Assembly: GCA_014360985.1 (NCBI GenBank)
Contig: JACIWK010000006.1
Span: 1 to 64,000 of the forward strand
DNA from: Candidatus Bipolaricaulota bacterium
GTDB lineage: Bacteria; Bipolaricaulota; Bipolaricaulia; Bipolaricaulales; Bipolaricaulaceae
Length of the DNA: 64,000 nucleotides
Direction: 5' to 3'
The translations under genes and the position numbers were made by a program. Numbering within the stretch: position 1 is the stretch's first letter; each line of letters starts with the position of its first letter. The notes beneath the pieces were generated by a model, which saw only the letters and a list, made by a program, of their open reading frames with translations, was not told the DNA's origin and did not search any database. This document shows, one piece after another, positions 1 through 8,438 of this stretch.

Positions 1-414
1 GATGCCCGCTACGATGGGAAGTGGGTCCTCCGGACGAACACCGCGCTTCCCCCGAGCGAGGTCGCGCGCGCCTACAAGGGCCTGTGGCAGGTCGAGGAGG
101 CGTTCCGGGTCCTGAAGACGCCGCTGGAGCTCCGGCCGATCTACCACTGGACGGAGGCCCGGGTGCGGGGGCACGTGACGGTGTGCTTCTTGGCGTTCGT
201 CTTGCGGCAGCTTCTGCGCACGAGGCTCGACACGCTGGGCTGGGAGGGATCGTTCACGGAACCTCTTGCCTCCCTGGGGCGGGTCCGAGCCACCGTCCTG
301 CGGGGGAAGGGCGGGCAGACGTTCCGCCTGCGGGATGAGATCCCCGCCCGGGCGATGCCGGCCCTCCACGCCGTCGGGATGCGCGCCCCCCGGAGGCTGG
401 AGCGGCTCGACTGA
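1..414 (+). mobile_element. C-terminal part of an IS1634/IS4-family DDE transposase (cut by window edge)
   Basis: The frame is open from base 1 to a TGA at 412-414, giving about 137 residues. It contains YKGLWQVEEAFRVLK, which fits the C-terminal Y-(2)-x-(3)-E-(6)-K signature of IS4-superfamily transposases, so the catalytic Glu and following Lys are present. It continues into the conserved region with HWTEARVRGH. This is the cut-and-paste transposase of an insertion sequence. The catalytic Asp residues lie upstream of the window, so whether the element is intact cannot be judged. No clear terminal inverted repeat could be assigned in the 156 bp that follow. Confidence 0.8.
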
Positions 415-570
415 ACCCAACCTCGAGCGACACCCCCCCGTAGTGCCACACCACATCCTCATAAGGTGGTTGTTGCCTTCTGCTCTACGTTCTTCTCGAA
501 ACCAGTTTCAAAGTTGGGTCGGAGGCGGAGGCCGTTGGCCCGTGCGGCGCATGGGCCGCGGCGTAGTTCT

Positions 571-1245
571 CTACCTGGGGGAGGGGAGCAATCGCTCGGC
601 GAGGATGAGATCCTCGGGCCGGGTGACCTTGAGGTTCGCCGGGTCGCCGGGAACAGCGGCCACGGCGCGGCCGAGGAGGAGGACCGCCGCCGCGTCGTCG
701 GGAAGGTCGAGCCCCCGACGTTCCGCCTCCGCGTACCCCGCGAGGAGGAGCTCCCGCTGAAACCCCTGCGGGGTTTGGATGAGGACGAGCCCCGATCGGT
801 CGAGGGTCTCCGCGAGGAATCCCTCCTTGGCGTAGCGCACCGTGTCCGACACGGGGACCACCGGCACCGCCGCCCCATGGCGCCGTGCAGCGGTGAGGAC
901 CCGGCGGACGAGGTCCGGGTTCGCAAGGGGACGGGCCCCGTCGTGGACGAGCACAAGCTCACCGCTCGCCACGGTGACCCCGGCTCGCGCGGAGTCGAGG
1001 CGCCTCTCTCCTCCCACGACGACCCTCGTGGGAAGGGAGAGGCCGCGTGCAACCGCGGCCGCGCGCGCCTCATCCCCACTGCGGACCACGACCACGATCT
1101 CGTCCACCGCGCGCGCACACACGAACGCGCCGAGCGCGTGCGCAAGGAGGGGCCTCCTGGCAAGAGGGGCCCACACCTTGCCCTCCTCGCCGCCGAACCG
1201 CGTCCCCCTTCCGGCAGCGAGGACCACTCCGGAGGCGGCAACCAT
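571..1245 (-). CDS. ispD: 2-C-methyl-D-erythritol 4-phosphate cytidylyltransferase
   Basis: IspD transfers CMP from CTP to MEP, the third step of the MEP isoprenoid pathway in the cytosol. The 224-residue product starts MVAASGVVLAAGRGTRFGG, with the Gly-rich nucleotide-binding loop, and carries HDGARP and a C-terminal KVTRPEDL segment, all typical of IspD. Length matches the family (about 230). The frame stays open for 39 codons upstream, but those would overlap the preceding lipoprotein gene; ATG at 1245 leaves a 4-bp gap to that gene's stop, so I chose it. The next enzyme but one, ispF, is also in this window (24700-25212). Confidence 0.93.
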   Translation of the reverse strand: MVAASGVVLAAGRGTRFGGEEGKVWAPLARRPLLAHALGAFVCARAVDEIVVVVRSGDEARAAAVARGLSLPTRVVVGGERRLDSARAGVTVASGELVLVHDGARPLANPDLVRRVLTAARRHGAAVPVVPVSDTVRYAKEGFLAETLDRSGLVLIQTPQGFQRELLLAGYAEAERRGLDLPDDAAAVLLLGRAVAAVPGDPANLKVTRPEDLILAERLLPSPR

Positions 1246-1249
1246 CGGC

Positions 1250-1750
1250 TTACCCCCGGGGTGGCCGGGGGAAGGAGATTCTCTGGAGGTTTGTCCCGTC
1301 GGGGTTGATCGTGTACGCCCCCCACTGCCCGCCGCGGTTGGAGTTGAACAGGATCCGCCCATCAGGGGTCCAGGTTGGGTTCGCGTCCACGGCCGCGTCG
1401 CTTGTCACCCGGAACATGGTCCGGGTCTCCACCTCTAGGGTGAAGATGTCCCAGTTGTCCTTGTCCTGGACGTACATGAACGCGATCCGCGTCCCGTCCG
1501 GGGACCAGCACGGGTACACGATGTCTCGCTCCAGCCCCACCAGAAGGCGCTCCTCGTTCGTGGCGAGATCGAGGACGAACAGGTCGTAGCTCTTCTCCCC
1601 CTTGGCGATGTAGGCGAGGCGCGTTTGATCCGGCGAAAGCGTCGGCTGCCAGAAGTCCACCGGCTCTTCCTCCCCCCCGAAGAACATGCAGCCCGCCAGG
1701 CCCAGCCCCAGCGCGCCGAGGATCATCCCCTTGAACGTAATGCGTACCAC
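1250..1750 (-). CDS. PD40/TolB-like beta-propeller lipoprotein
   Basis: A 166-residue predicted lipoprotein. A short signal peptide ends in the lipobox LAGC, so Cys21 would be lipidated. The mature part has three repeats of the WD40-like PD40 type, each with a core like SPDQTRLAY, SPDGTRIAF or TPDGRILF followed by a turn such as NWDIF. These build blades of TolB-like propellers. Only about half a propeller is present, so it may dimerise or be a small member of the family. It is upstream of ispD and probably co-transcribed. Function unknown; a role in envelope protein interaction is inference from the fold. Confidence 0.75.
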   Translation of the reverse strand: MVRITFKGMILGALGLGLAGCMFFGGEEEPVDFWQPTLSPDQTRLAYIAKGEKSYDLFVLDLATNEERLLVGLERDIVYPCWSPDGTRIAFMYVQDKDNWDIFTLEVETRTMFRVTSDAAVDANPTWTPDGRILFNSNRGGQWGAYTINPDGTNLQRISFPRPPRG

Positions 1751-1767
1751 ATCATCCCCCTTTTCGC

Positions 1768-1794
1768 TACAATGATTCGCTTTGCTTCATTGTA
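1768..1794. promoter_or_regulatory. Perfect 8-bp dyad in a divergent intergenic region
   Basis: TACAATGA (1768-1775) and TCATTGTA (1787-1794) form a perfect inverted repeat with an 11-bp spacer. It lies between the divergent lipoprotein/ispD and prmC genes. Each arm contains TACAAT, a good sigma-70 -10 element, one facing each gene, although no convincing -35 is visible for either. It may be a pair of face-to-face promoters, an operator, or both. Confidence 0.4.
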
Positions 1795-1809
1795 CGGGGG
1801 AACGATAGG

Positions 1810-2667
1810 TTGGGTCCGAAGGCGGAGAGGGTCAGGGATATCGTTGCCCGAGGGTCGGAGGCGCTCGCGCGAGCGGGGGTTCCCAATCCCGTGCGCGAGG
1901 CGCGGCGGCTCCTCTCCCTCGCTGTCGGCTCGCCGACGGCTGGTCTCGGGCCCGCCGATTGGGTGCCGCCGTGCGTCGGGCGGAGGTACCGGGCGCTTCT
2001 CGCGCAGCGCGGGCGGCGCGTTCCGTTCCAGCTCATTGAGGGGGAGACGGGATTCCTCGACTTCGATCTGGCGGTGGGGCCGGGCGTGTTCATCCCCCGC
2101 CCGGAGACGGAGGAGCTCGCGGAGCGGGCAATCGCGCTCCTCCGCTCCCTTCCTCCTCGTCCCCTCGCCCTCGACCTGGGAACGGGATCCGGCGCTCTCG
2201 CCCTCGCCCTGGCGCGGGCGAGGCCTGATGTGTCGGTCATCGCGGTGGACGTGAGCCCGCGGGCGCTGGCCTATGCGCGGCGGAATGTCCGGGTCCACGG
2301 TCTGGAGGAGAGGGTCGAGGTGAGGCGCTCGAACTGGTTCTCCCGCGTCTCGGAGCGGTTCCACCTCATCGTGGCGAACCCGCCCTACGTGGCCCGGCCC
2401 GAGCTCGCTTCCCTCGACCCCGAGGTGCGGCGCTACGAGCCGCGGCGGGCCCTCGATGGGGGACCGGACGGGCTGTCGGCGATCCGATGGATCCTCGCCC
2501 ACGCCCCCCGGCACCTCCTTCCCCAGGGGGCGATCGTCATGGAGATCGGGGATGGCCAAGCGGAGGAGGTCCTTCGATTTGCCTGTCGGGTGCCGGGTCT
2601 GGTAGAAACGAGGGTGGACAGGGATCTCAGAGGGGGAGAGCGTTTCTTCAGCGGACGATGCGGATAG
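1810..2667 (+). CDS. prmC: Release factor glutamine N5-methyltransferase
   Basis: PrmC (HemK) methylates the Gln of the GGQ motif in release factors RF1 and RF2 using S-adenosylmethionine. The 285-residue protein has the family's N-terminal helical domain, the SAM-binding motif LDLGTGSGALAL around residue 120, and the catalytic NPPY in VANPPYV around residue 183. It also has the PrmC-typical region ending in ALDGGPDGL. TTG at 1810 is the likely start. The end overlaps the next start (2658) by 10 bp, so translation is probably coupled. Confidence 0.92.
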   Translation: MGPKAERVRDIVARGSEALARAGVPNPVREARRLLSLAVGSPTAGLGPADWVPPCVGRRYRALLAQRGRRVPFQLIEGETGFLDFDLAVGPGVFIPRPETEELAERAIALLRSLPPRPLALDLGTGSGALALALARARPDVSVIAVDVSPRALAYARRNVRVHGLEERVEVRRSNWFSRVSERFHLIVANPPYVARPELASLDPEVRRYEPRRALDGGPDGLSAIRWILAHAPRHLLPQGAIVMEIGDGQAEEVLRFACRVPGLVETRVDRDLRGGERFFSGRCG

Positions 2668-3347
2668 CGATCCAGGTCTCGGAGCTGCAGTACGCGACTG
2701 ACGATGGGGTGCTCGTCCTGGACAACCTGTCCCTCGGGCTGCCCGGGGACGGGTTCGTGTTCGTGGTGGGCCCCCCTTCTTCGGGGAAGACCCTTCTCCT
2801 GGAGCTCATCCTGAGGGAGAAGACGCCCACTGGAGGGCAGATCCTCGTTCTGGGGCGGAACATGGCCCGCCTCTCCCCGGCGCGGGCTCGCGAGCTGCGG
2901 CGCAGGATCGGGTACATGCCCGAAGGGTCGATCGTCCTCGACGAGCGGTCGGTCCAGGGGAACCTCGAGTTCAAGCTGCGGGCGCTGGGGATCCGGGGGC
3001 CGGCGGCGCGGGAGCACATGGCACGGGCCGTGGAACTCGCCCACCTGAAGGGAGAAGAGGGGACACCGGGCGCGAAGCTCGATCCGTTCGGGCGGCGGAA
3101 GCTCGTCCTCGCCCTCGCCATCTGTCCGGAACCGGCTGTGCTGCTGTGCGATGACCCGTTCCGCGGGCTGGCCGTCGCGGAGCAAGATGAACTGGTGGGG
3201 ATGCTGAAGGTGATCAATGGGGCGGGGGTGGCGGTGCTCGCCACGACGCGGGACCCGGAGCTCCCCGCGCGGCATGGATTCCCGCTCCGGGATCGATCGC
3301 CCCTCCTTCAGTACGCGGTCCACCTGCGGCCAGAGGTGAGAGGGTGA
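2658..3347 (+). CDS. ftsE: FtsE-like ABC ATPase with degenerate catalytic motifs
   Basis: A 229-residue ABC-type nucleotide-binding protein next to an FtsX-like gene, so by position an FtsE. FtsE normally powers FtsX to control cell-wall hydrolases at the septum. Walker A is intact (GPPSSGKT, residues 38-45). Other motifs are eroded: the Q-loop reads GYMPEG rather than the usual VFQD; the signature LSGGEQ is LDPFGR (141-146); Walker B ends DD (165-166) instead of DE; the switch His is replaced (ATTRD, 196-199). It may bind but not hydrolyse ATP. Reading frame and length are intact, arguing for a maintained protein. Start ATG 2658 overlaps prmC; the stop overlaps ftsX by GTGA. Confidence 0.75.
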   Translation: MRIAIQVSELQYATDDGVLVLDNLSLGLPGDGFVFVVGPPSSGKTLLLELILREKTPTGGQILVLGRNMARLSPARARELRRRIGYMPEGSIVLDERSVQGNLEFKLRALGIRGPAAREHMARAVELAHLKGEEGTPGAKLDPFGRRKLVLALAICPEPAVLLCDDPFRGLAVAEQDELVGMLKVINGAGVAVLATTRDPELPARHGFPLRDRSPLLQYAVHLRPEVRG

Positions 3348-4159
3348 ATTACGGAAGCGCGGTTTTGATCGGGGATGCCCTGTGGAGGAGCCTCCGGCGG
3401 CCGGTCCTGCCCGGGCTGTGGATGGTTGCGGTGGCGGCTGTCCTCGTGAGCGGAACGGCCCTGTTCCTCATCCCCACCGCTCCCGGGGCGATGGGCGTGG
3501 CCACGGAATCGTACCTGTTGGCCCAGCTCGGGCTGGGCCCGTCCGAGGCAGCGATCGCTCGCCTGGGGAACCAAATCTGGACCTGGCCAGGAGTGGATGG
3601 GGTGACGTTCCGTTTCCCCGGGGAGAATGATCCCATTGCCATCTCCGAGCGGACCGTTGTCGTGCGGCTCCTATCTTCGGAGGCACGGGCCACGGTCGAG
3701 TCCCGCCTGCGGGCGCTGCCAGAGGTGGAGGGCGTTCGGTACCACGAGCAACCTTCGGTTCGCGCCCGTGTCCCACCGGCGTCGCGCATCGCCGCCCTCG
3801 TGGCGCTGGTGGGGACGCTCGCCCTCGCCCTGTGGTTGGGCCATCGGTCCATCACCCGCGCTGCTGCCCTGTGGGGGAAGGAACTTGCGCTGCTGCGGAG
3901 CTGTGGGGTGAGGCCGGCTCTGATGCGGGCCCCGTTTTTCACGCTGGGGGCTGTGGTGGGGCTCGGGGGCGGCGGCCTGTACATCGTGGTGTGCTGGATC
4001 CTCTGGACGTGGGGACGGTCGCTTCCGTACCTGCGGGATGTGGTCCCGAGTTTCCCCTACGTCTGGCCGAGCCTCGTCGTGGCTGGGCTGGCGATTGGGC
4101 TCGGGCTCGGCTTGGGGGGGGCCCTCATCGCGACCCTCGCTCCCCCCTCTCGCTCCTAG
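3344..4159 (+). CDS. ftsX: FtsX-like permease
   Basis: A 271-residue membrane protein with FtsX topology: a short cytoplasmic N-terminus, one transmembrane helix (about residues 22-43), an extracytoplasmic domain of roughly 100 residues, and three further helices from about 145 to 265. FtsX couples ATP use by FtsE to activation of peptidoglycan hydrolases during division. The GTG start at 3344 overlaps the ftsE stop by 4 bp. The partner ATPase looks catalytically impaired, so this FtsX might act as a scaffold or be driven by another ATPase; that is inference. Sequence identity to FtsX is weak, so the call rests on topology and pairing. Confidence 0.7.
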   Translation: MNYGSAVLIGDALWRSLRRPVLPGLWMVAVAAVLVSGTALFLIPTAPGAMGVATESYLLAQLGLGPSEAAIARLGNQIWTWPGVDGVTFRFPGENDPIAISERTVVVRLLSSEARATVESRLRALPEVEGVRYHEQPSVRARVPPASRIAALVALVGTLALALWLGHRSITRAAALWGKELALLRSCGVRPALMRAPFFTLGAVVGLGGGGLYIVVCWILWTWGRSLPYLRDVVPSFPYVWPSLVVAGLAIGLGLGLGGALIATLAPPSRS

Positions 4160-4355
4160 GCCTTCGCCGACGGCGAGGTGGGATCCTGCGTTGCAGATGC
4201 CAGTGTCTGGCGTTTGCAGTTCTTCCACATCTCCTCCTCATCCGCACCACCGGATGCTGCTACGTTGGCTGGGAAGAAACCATCCGAGGCTCAACCAACG
4301 CTGTCCATGGGGGTAGAATGATCCTACTCAAGCACCTGTGACCAGGGAGGGGGTT

Positions 4356-4949
4356 ATGAAGACCAGAGTTGTTGGGATCACTTTGGCGAGCGTGCTCGCG
4401 TGCGGGCTGTGTGCGTTCGGGCAGGCCAGCCTGCAGGCGTTCCCGGCTGGGACGACGACGATGGTGTTCCACATCGTGACGGAGGAGCTGACGGAGCCCC
4501 AGCTGCTCGAGCTCCACGTGATCGGTCGTGCTGATGGCAAATACACGGTGCGCATGGTGATGGAGGCCACCGGGACGGCGGACCAGATGTCGGCGTTCGG
4601 GTTCGTGTTCGGGGCGGCAGGGCTCATGTTCGGGGGAGGGCAGGACGTCAGCCTGGCTGCGCTCCAGACCCTGATGGATCAGCGACGCCGGCTCCAGGAG
4701 GGACAGGAGTACGCGCTTCCCAGCGGGGGAGCGTTCACCGATGTCTCTTTGGTGACGATCGCCGGCGTCCAGTGCGTGGGGGGCTCGATCGTCGATCCCC
4801 GCAATCCCGATTCCCGGACGACGATCGCGTTCAGCCTGTCCCATCCTGTGTACACGGTGCCACGGGTGCGCCTGGAGCGGCTGCGGGACGGGCGTTGGGA
4901 GACGGTGTTCTCGATGGAGCTGGTCGAGTACGTGTTCGTTGGAGGGTAG
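4356..4949 (+). CDS. Secreted protein of unknown function, exporter-linked
   Basis: A 197-residue protein starting at ATG 4356, 8 bp after a GGGAGGGGG ribosome-binding site. A signal peptide (about residues 1-25, ending CAFGQA) leads into a soluble domain with no motif I recognise. The gene is followed after 8 bp by a MacB/LolD-type ABC ATPase and its permease, so the three probably form one transcription unit. It could be a substrate or periplasmic partner of that exporter. It does not look like the usual MacA adaptor, because it lacks coiled-coil and lipoyl segments. Confidence 0.6.
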   Translation: MKTRVVGITLASVLACGLCAFGQASLQAFPAGTTTMVFHIVTEELTEPQLLELHVIGRADGKYTVRMVMEATGTADQMSAFGFVFGAAGLMFGGGQDVSLAALQTLMDQRRRLQEGQEYALPSGGAFTDVSLVTIAGVQCVGGSIVDPRNPDSRTTIAFSLSHPVYTVPRVRLERLRDGRWETVFSMELVEYVFVGG

Positions 4950-4957
4950 GGCCGACG

Positions 4958-5644
4958 ATGCCGCTCCTCGACCTCAAGGGGATCACCAAGGTCTACTCCC
5001 TCGGCAAGACCACCGTCTACGCCCTGCGGGGGCTTGATCTCACTGTCGAGAGGGGGGAGATCGTGGCGGTGATGGGCCCCTCTGGGTCGGGCAAATCCAC
5101 GCTGATGCACATCCTGGGCGCGCTGGACACCCTGACGGACGGAGTGGCGATGCTGGATGGGCAGTCCCTCGCGAAGCTTTCCGAGGACCAGCTCGCCGAC
5201 TTGCGCGGGCGCAAGGTGGGGTTCGTCTTTCAGACCTTCAACCTCGTGCCGACCCTGTCGGCGCAGAAGAACGTGGAGCTGCCGATGATCTTCCTCGGGG
5301 TGTCGAGGAGGAAGCGCGCGGCGCGGGCGCAGGAGCTCCTGGCCAAGGTCGGGCTGGCGGATCGTGCCCACCACAAGCCCAACGAGCTCTCCGGCGGTGA
5401 GCGACAACGCGTGGCGATCGCCCGTGCCCTGGCGAACGACCCGGAGATCATCCTCGCCGACGAGCCCACGGGGAACCTCGACACGGAGACGGGAGCGACG
5501 ATCCTGGATCTCCTCCGGCGCCTGAGCAAGGAGGACGGGAAGACCATGGTCCTCGTGACCCACGACCCCGAAGCGGCCCGGATCGCGGACCGTATCGTTC
5601 GCATGCGCGATGGGCGCGTGCTGGAGGCGATGGCCCATGGTTAG
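4958..5644 (+). CDS. MacB/LolD-type ABC transporter ATP-binding protein
   Basis: A 228-residue ATPase with every motif intact: Walker A GPSGSGKST, Q-loop VFQTFNLVPTLSA, signature LSGGERQRVAIARAL, Walker B LADEPTGNLD and switch VTHD. The FNLVPTLSA segment and TGNLD are typical of the LolD/MacB/FtsE group, which drives mechanotransmission-type exporters rather than ordinary import. It precedes its permease, whose start overlaps this stop by 8 bp. The contrast with the eroded ATPase at 2658-3347 is striking. Likely roles are export of a peptide, a lipoprotein or a small toxic compound; the substrate cannot be told from sequence. Confidence 0.88.
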   Translation: MPLLDLKGITKVYSLGKTTVYALRGLDLTVERGEIVAVMGPSGSGKSTLMHILGALDTLTDGVAMLDGQSLAKLSEDQLADLRGRKVGFVFQTFNLVPTLSAQKNVELPMIFLGVSRRKRAARAQELLAKVGLADRAHHKPNELSGGERQRVAIARALANDPEIILADEPTGNLDTETGATILDLLRRLSKEDGKTMVLVTHDPEAARIADRIVRMRDGRVLEAMAHG

Positions 5645-6893
5645 GGACTTCCTCACGCTGGCCGGGTCGAGCATCCTCCACCGCAAGGTCCGCAGCTGGC
5701 TGACCGTGATCGGCGTCTTCATCGGGATCACGGCCGTGGTCGCCCTGATCTCGGTCGGGCTGGGGCTTGAGCGCACGATCAACGATGAGGTGGCCAAGGT
5801 GTTCGGCGTGGACACGTTCATACTGACGCCCCGGGGGGCGTTCGGCCCTGGCCGCAGCGCCCAGGGGTCCGCTCAGTACGCGTTGGACCTGGAGTGGCTG
5901 CGCGCGGTGGATGGCGTGGCGACGGCGGCAGCGGTGCGGCAGCGCACGGCGTTCGTCCAGGGGCAGGCCGGGCCGGACGGGCGCCTGACACAGGGCTTCC
6001 TTCCCGTGGTGGGGCTTTCGCCGGAGCTGGTCACGTCGTTTGCGTCGTTCATCGGCCCGCTCGAGCTCGAACCCGGCGGGCGCCTGTTCAGCGGTGGCGA
6101 GACCCTCGTCGCGGTGCTGGGAAGGGATGTGGCGGCCCGGTTGCAGACCGGTGTGGGCCAGACGATCGTCGTGGCCGGAGACGGGGACAAGCCGGAGCTC
6201 ACGCTGGCTGTGATCGGGATCCTCGCCGCGTCCGATCCTGGATCATCGCGGCAGGGGTTCGCCTCCGGCATGTCGACGAGCAGAGATACGATCTACGTTC
6301 CTTATGACACGATGGAGCTTCTGTGGGGGCCAGCCGACGATGTCCTCATCACCCTCGTGCGCACCTCCCCAGGGCGCGACGTGGAGGAAGTGGCGGCGCG
6401 GGTGCAGGCTGAGCTGCGGGCGCGGGGGTCGAACATCTCGACGGTGACCTACAGCGACATCAGCAGCGCGATCGGGACGGTGACGTCCACGGTGAGCGCG
6501 TTTCTGGCGGGGATCGCCGGGATCTCCCTTCTCGTGGGAGGGGTGGGGGTGATGAACACGATGTACACCTCCGTCCTCGAGCGCACGCGCGAGATCGGGA
6601 TCATGAAGGCGGTCGGGGCCAAGAACAGCCACATCCTGTCCATCTTCCTGATCGAATCCGGGCTGATGGGCCTCGTGGGCGGGGTCGTGGGGACGCTCTT
6701 GGGCCTCGGGATCAGCTCGGTGGCGTCGGCGATCATCGGCCGCATCTTCGAGGTTCGGGTGGCAGTTGTCGCGAGCCCATCCCTGATCGCGGCCACGCTG
6801 GCCGGGGCGTTCGCCCTGGGGGCGGTGGCCGGCCTGTGGCCGGCCCGGCGGGCGGCGAAGCTACCGGTGGTGGACGCCCTGCGCTACGAGTAA
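5637..6893 (+). CDS. MacB-like ABC transporter permease
   Basis: A 418-residue permease with the MacB/FtsX fold: an N-terminal transmembrane helix (about residues 18-40), a large extracytoplasmic MacB_PCD domain (about 45-275), then three C-terminal helices. It has the conserved LVGGVGVMNTM and RTREIGIMKAVGA segments seen in this family, and the C-terminal GLWPARRAAKLPVVDALRYE. It works with the upstream ATPase (4958-5644). ATG 5637 was chosen because it lies just inside the ATPase stop and begins directly at the family N-terminus. Confidence 0.88.
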   Translation: MVRDFLTLAGSSILHRKVRSWLTVIGVFIGITAVVALISVGLGLERTINDEVAKVFGVDTFILTPRGAFGPGRSAQGSAQYALDLEWLRAVDGVATAAAVRQRTAFVQGQAGPDGRLTQGFLPVVGLSPELVTSFASFIGPLELEPGGRLFSGGETLVAVLGRDVAARLQTGVGQTIVVAGDGDKPELTLAVIGILAASDPGSSRQGFASGMSTSRDTIYVPYDTMELLWGPADDVLITLVRTSPGRDVEEVAARVQAELRARGSNISTVTYSDISSAIGTVTSTVSAFLAGIAGISLLVGGVGVMNTMYTSVLERTREIGIMKAVGAKNSHILSIFLIESGLMGLVGGVVGTLLGLGISSVASAIIGRIFEVRVAVVASPSLIAATLAGAFALGAVAGLWPARRAAKLPVVDALRYE

Positions 6894-7316
6894 GCGCGAC
6901 CGATTTCCGATCTCTTTCCGTCCGACGAGGTGAGCAGGAGGATCACCGGCCGCTGGCTCGCTCGTTCCAGAGATGCGGGTTGAACGGGAAGCGGAGACTG
7001 TCCCACCCGTCCACGTCCCGCTCGCCCCGTACAGCTCGAGCGGTTCGCTTGCCTACTCGGCTCGGGGGAGAGTGCTTGGCCAGGAGAGCTATGCGCTCAC
7101 CGTCGATGCCCAGGGCGTCACCCTGGAGTCAACGGGTTAGTTCGCCGTTCGCCTTCTTCAAGGGTGACCAGCGGTGACGAGCGGAGCGAACCGGTGGGGT
7201 AAGGACCGCCGTCGACGCCTGTCTCCTCCGCAGCGTGCCCGGTGATACGCTGCTTTTCTCGCTGCCCGCCTGGGAGAGGGAAGCGACGCTCTGCACGTGT
7301 ACCGCCGTGATTATTT
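6894..7316. other. 423-bp gap with only a short, doubtful reading frame
   Basis: No convincing gene lies between the MacB-like permease and the facing flippase-like gene. A 55-codon frame runs from ATG 6973 to TAG 7140 and ends YALTVDAQGVTLESTG, which reads like the tail of a secreted domain. The same frame extends back without a stop to about 6934. It may be the remnant of a larger gene, but there is no ribosome-binding site and nothing recognisable before it. The remaining part (7141-7316) shows no gene, RNA or promoter that I can support. Confidence 0.3.
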
Positions 7317-8438
7317 TCATGACGGATTCGATCTTTGGCCATGACCTTCGCCGGGTGGGGCTCCATGGGTGGAGGGATCTCGATCCACCGCGATCCTGAA
7401 CCGCCCTGGGCGCAGGCTGATGAGACCCCGGCGGAGGAGGAGCTGGGCCCCTATTCCCACCAGGAGGAGATCGACGAACCGATACACGACGGTGAACGCG
7501 ACCCCCCCGCTTACGGGGATCCCGAGGAGGGTGAACACCATCACGCGCCCGCCGTCGGTGAGTCCGAACCCGCCGGGGGTGACCCATACGAAGGCGTCCA
7601 AGAAGATGCTCAGCGTGAAGTAGAGCGAAAGCTGGGGGAACGTGAACAGGGCCCGTTGGGTGAAGTGGAAGAAGATCTGCGGCCGGATGTAGTTGAGGAA
7701 GACCGTGAGGAGCTGGAAGGCGAACGCGAGGAGCGTGTAGCCGAGGTAGTGGGAGAAGGCACGGTGGATCTCCCCTTCCATCTCGGCGACGTGGGCCGCG
7801 GCCCGGAGGAGCCGCCTCCGCCCGGGGAGGAACCGCGCTGCCCAGGCGAGGAGCCTGGAGAGCCAGCGGGCGTTGCGAGCGAAGGGGATGAGGAGGAGGA
7901 CGAGAAAGAGGGTCAACATGCCGAGAGCGATCCCCACCGCCCCCTTGTCGGCGAGCGAGAGCCGGGGCGAGGTTACCGCGAACACGGCCCCGATCGAGGC
8001 GAACGCGAGGATGGAGAAACCGGCGAGGATCCGCTCCACGACCGCAGTGGCCATCACCCGGGCCATCGGGATCCCCCGGTCGCGGGACACCCAGTACGCC
8101 CGCACCGGCTCGCCCCCGAGGTACAGCGAGGGGGTGAGGTAGCTCACCGCGAACCCCGCCAAGAGGGGGGAGACGGTGTGGCGCCACCGCATGGCGATCC
8201 CCGCCCCGCGGAGGAGTGCGTACCAGCTCAATGTCCAGGTGCCGATGGAGGCGACCACGGTTAGGACGACGGCTGAGAACCCCACAATCCCCATCCCCAC
8301 GATCTCTGCGAACACCCGAGCTGGCCCGCTCCAGTACACGAGGGCCCCGAACAGGGCGATGCCCCCGATCATGAGGCCCGCGAGGATCCCCCAGCGGAGG
8401 AGGGCCCCTGTCGAACCTCGCCGTCGGGGAGAAGTCAC
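7317..8438 (-). CDS. Flippase-like membrane protein (LPG-synthase TM / UPF0104 family)
   Basis: A 373-residue integral membrane protein with about seven to eight hydrophobic segments. It has the family hallmarks: an N-terminal pair of helices, a GFAVSYLTPSLYLGGEPVRA-like segment near residue 95 matching the conserved 'PxGGEPxRa' region, and VTPGGFGLTDG near residue 290. This domain occurs alone or at the N-terminus of MprF and flips charged or glycosylated lipids. The substrate here is unknown. The start overlaps the stop of the cinA-like gene by 4 bp, so the two are probably one unit. A C-terminal charged tail of about 35 residues is not typical. Confidence 0.8.
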   Translation of the reverse strand: MTSPRRRGSTGALLRWGILAGLMIGGIALFGALVYWSGPARVFAEIVGMGIVGFSAVVLTVVASIGTWTLSWYALLRGAGIAMRWRHTVSPLLAGFAVSYLTPSLYLGGEPVRAYWVSRDRGIPMARVMATAVVERILAGFSILAFASIGAVFAVTSPRLSLADKGAVGIALGMLTLFLVLLLIPFARNARWLSRLLAWAARFLPGRRRLLRAAAHVAEMEGEIHRAFSHYLGYTLLAFAFQLLTVFLNYIRPQIFFHFTQRALFTFPQLSLYFTLSIFLDAFVWVTPGGFGLTDGGRVMVFTLLGIPVSGGVAFTVVYRFVDLLLVGIGAQLLLRRGLISLRPGRFRIAVDRDPSTHGAPPGEGHGQRSNPS

